Source: Alistipes sp. CAG:514
Lineage (GTDB): Bacteria > Bacteroidota > Bacteroidia > Bacteroidales > UBA932
Direction: 5' to 3'
Assembly (NCBI GenBank): GCA_000431015.1
Contig: HF986052.1
Coordinates: forward strand, 1-5,958
DNA: 5,958 bases
Positions within the stretch are counted from its first letter, which is position 1. Every line of letters starts with the position of its first letter. Made by a program: the position numbers and the translations under genes. The notes under the pieces are model-generated. The model was given only the letters and a program-made list of their open reading frames with translations, did no database searches and was not told the origin of the DNA. This document shows, piece by piece, positions 4,553-5,958 of the stretch.

Positions 4553-5958
4553 CTACAGTATTTCAAACGATTGATAATATTCAGTTTTACACATGTCCGG
4601 CAACAACCCTTTTTCCTTGCCATATCCTTTGTCCGGAACAACAAACGGACGTGTCCCCTTGTCAAGCTGCTCAAGTTTTCTATGCGCCATGGAATGATAG
4701 CTCACAGGAATCTCCATTTCAATTCTCTCCAAGCCATTAGCTGACAGATATCTCTCTTTATCTTCCTCAGTAATGCAGACAGCAGAGTTGATATCAAGCG
4801 CCTCGAGCAGAGCCGATTTAGGATAATGACAAAGCTCCGTCAGAAGCCAATTTCCATTTGAGAATGCAACTCCGGTATAATCAATATTATGAAAATCAAT
4901 GTCAGGGTAAACCTTATCTATCATTTCCTGAACATGACATTCCTCCATAATTCCGCCATCACTCGGCAAAACACTGAAAGTAGCCTTCAGCACATCCAGA
5001 CTATATGGAAGAGCATCATTTTCATCCTCAGAAGGAGCAATGACATATATCGGCTTATAATGTCCTATAGTCTTCCTTGTACGCTTTCTGTTAATTCGCC
5101 CAAAACGTTGGGTCAGGGCATCAATAGGAGCACACTCCGTAATCATCACATCGAAACTGATGTCAAGACTTACCTCCACCACCTGGGTCGAGACCACGAT
5201 ACACGGAGCATTTTCCAGCTTATTGAAATCTTCACGCAAATCCGTTTCCAATCTTGCCCTGTCCATTCGCTTGAATCTGCTGTGGACAAGCATCTTTTTC
5301 ACATCCGGGTACAAGTATTCTATCGTCTCATATAGTTCCTGGGCCCTTTTTACCTGATTGCATACAATGAGAAGTTTAGAGTGACTTTTCACAGCTGAAG
5401 CTATCACATCATAAGCATTCTCCATGTCGTCAAGTTTATATATCTGATGCCGATTGAATGACTGGAGGGTATTGGCATCAAGCTGAACCTCATAGACGGC
5501 TTCCGGTCCTCCCAACAGTTCCAATATCTTTTCATACAGAACAGTCGGCATGGTTGCAGTACCGACATGTATCCTGCAATCCAGTGCCACAAGAATCTCT
5601 ATAATGCGAAGGACAATCGACTGCATGACATCTGAATAAGTATGTATCTCATCAAGAATCACATCGCAACCGCGCAAATCCATAGCCATAGCCTCGTATC
5701 CTTTGATACCAAAGACAATCGACGCCATCTGATGAGGAGTCAGCACTTTTACGGACGCGCCTACATGTCGCTGCATGATGCTCTCCTCCACCTTATTACC
5801 TTCCACTTTCAGCTTAGAGGCAGCATGGAGAAGGTAAATCTGCGCATCAGTATCAGACAAATCATTCTTGATACGGTCGTACATGGCATTGATGGATGCC
5901 TGAAAAGGCAATGTGTAGAAAACTCTTCCTCGGCAACGCCTCAGCAGTAAATCCGTTT
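4553..5958 (-). CDS. cas3: CRISPR-associated helicase/nuclease Cas3 (partial, N-terminus off-window)
   Basis: Cas3 is the superfamily 2 helicase-nuclease recruited by target-bound Cascade to unwind and degrade DNA. The frame is open to the right edge with no stop, so 467 C-terminal residues are present. Just inside the edge it reads GRVFYTLPFQASINAMYDR, the Cas3 motif Ia region, which shows that an in-frame TTG at 5911 is not the start. Motifs in order (numbered from the edge) are DEIH at 102-105 (Walker B), GTATMP at 132-137 (motif III), LLIVCNQVKRA (motif IV), STQVVEVSLDISFD at 256-269 (motif V) and QRFGRINR at 283-290 (motif VI). The C-terminal domain follows to the TAG at 4553. The HD nuclease domain and Walker A motif must lie upstream. 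The helicase motifs look intact. It is followed after 3 nt by the Cas8-like gene. Confidence 0.95.
   Translation of the reverse strand, partial: TDLLLRRCRGRVFYTLPFQASINAMYDRIKNDLSDTDAQIYLLHAASKLKVEGNKVEESIMQRHVGASVKVLTPHQMASIVFGIKGYEAMAMDLRGCDVILDEIHTYSDVMQSIVLRIIEILVALDCRIHVGTATMPTVLYEKILELLGGPEAVYEVQLDANTLQSFNRHQIYKLDDMENAYDVIASAVKSHSKLLIVCNQVKRAQELYETIEYLYPDVKKMLVHSRFKRMDRARLETDLREDFNKLENAPCIVVSTQVVEVSLDISFDVMITECAPIDALTQRFGRINRKRTRKTIGHYKPIYVIAPSEDENDALPYSLDVLKATFSVLPSDGGIMEECHVQEMIDKVYPDIDFHNIDYTGVAFSNGNWLLTELCHYPKSALLEALDINSAVCITEEDKERYLSANGLERIEMEIPVSYHSMAHRKLEQLDKGTRPFVVPDKGYGKEKGLLPDMCKTEYYQSFEIL

Noticed and set aside
5909..5911. TTG as the start of cas3
   Set aside because: The frame stays open to the right edge, and the residues upstream (GRVFYT before LPFQASINAMYDR) belong to the Cas3 motif Ia region. 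The gene is partial, not short.

Overview
The window holds the downstream part of a type I CRISPR-Cas locus, read entirely from the minus strand, ending in the leader and first repeats of its CRISPR array. It is most likely subtype I-B from a member of the Bacteroidota (Bacteroides/Prevotella/Parabacteroides-like). The organism call is inference. It rests on the I-B-style Cas1, Cas2 and Cas4 sequences, moderately low GC content, gene starts mostly without a clear Shine-Dalgarno sequence, and the general look of the Cas8- and Cas7-like proteins. The genus cannot be fixed from this sequence.

In transcription order (right to left) the layout is: (1) cas3, cut by the right edge, with helicase motifs Ia to VI visible and the HD nuclease domain and Walker A motif off-window; (2) a Cas8-like large-subunit gene 3 nt after cas3, split in two by a one-base shift at a run of six T; (3) cas7, the crRNA backbone subunit; (4) a perfect 9-bp hairpin in the cas7-cas4 gap; (5) the adaptation module cas4-cas1-cas2, tightly coupled (a 4-nt ATGA overlap, then a 1-nt gap); (6) a 215-nt AT-rich leader; (7) two identical 30-nt repeats flanking one complete 34-nt spacer, with the array running off the left edge. 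On the transcribed strand the repeat begins GTTCTAATTG and ends ATTGAAAG, the usual 8-nt 5' handle of Cas6-processed crRNAs.

Together these genes encode spacer acquisition (Cas4-Cas1-Cas2), a crRNA-guided Cascade (Cas8, Cas7, plus Cas5 and Cas6 that are not in the window) and target destruction (Cas3). The adaptation genes are intact with their catalytic residues. The weak point is the Cas8-like gene. Its zero frame stops at UUU UAG C inside the T6 run, and one skipped or deleted base restores a continuous 434-residue protein. This could be a recent mutation, a sequencing error, or a real recoding/slippage site; sequence alone does not decide. The last 96 codons of the same gene could also be translated separately from an internal ATG as a Cas11-like small subunit.

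No rRNA, tRNA, insertion sequence or non-CRISPR gene was found. Apart from the leader and array there is no gene-free stretch longer than 50 bases.
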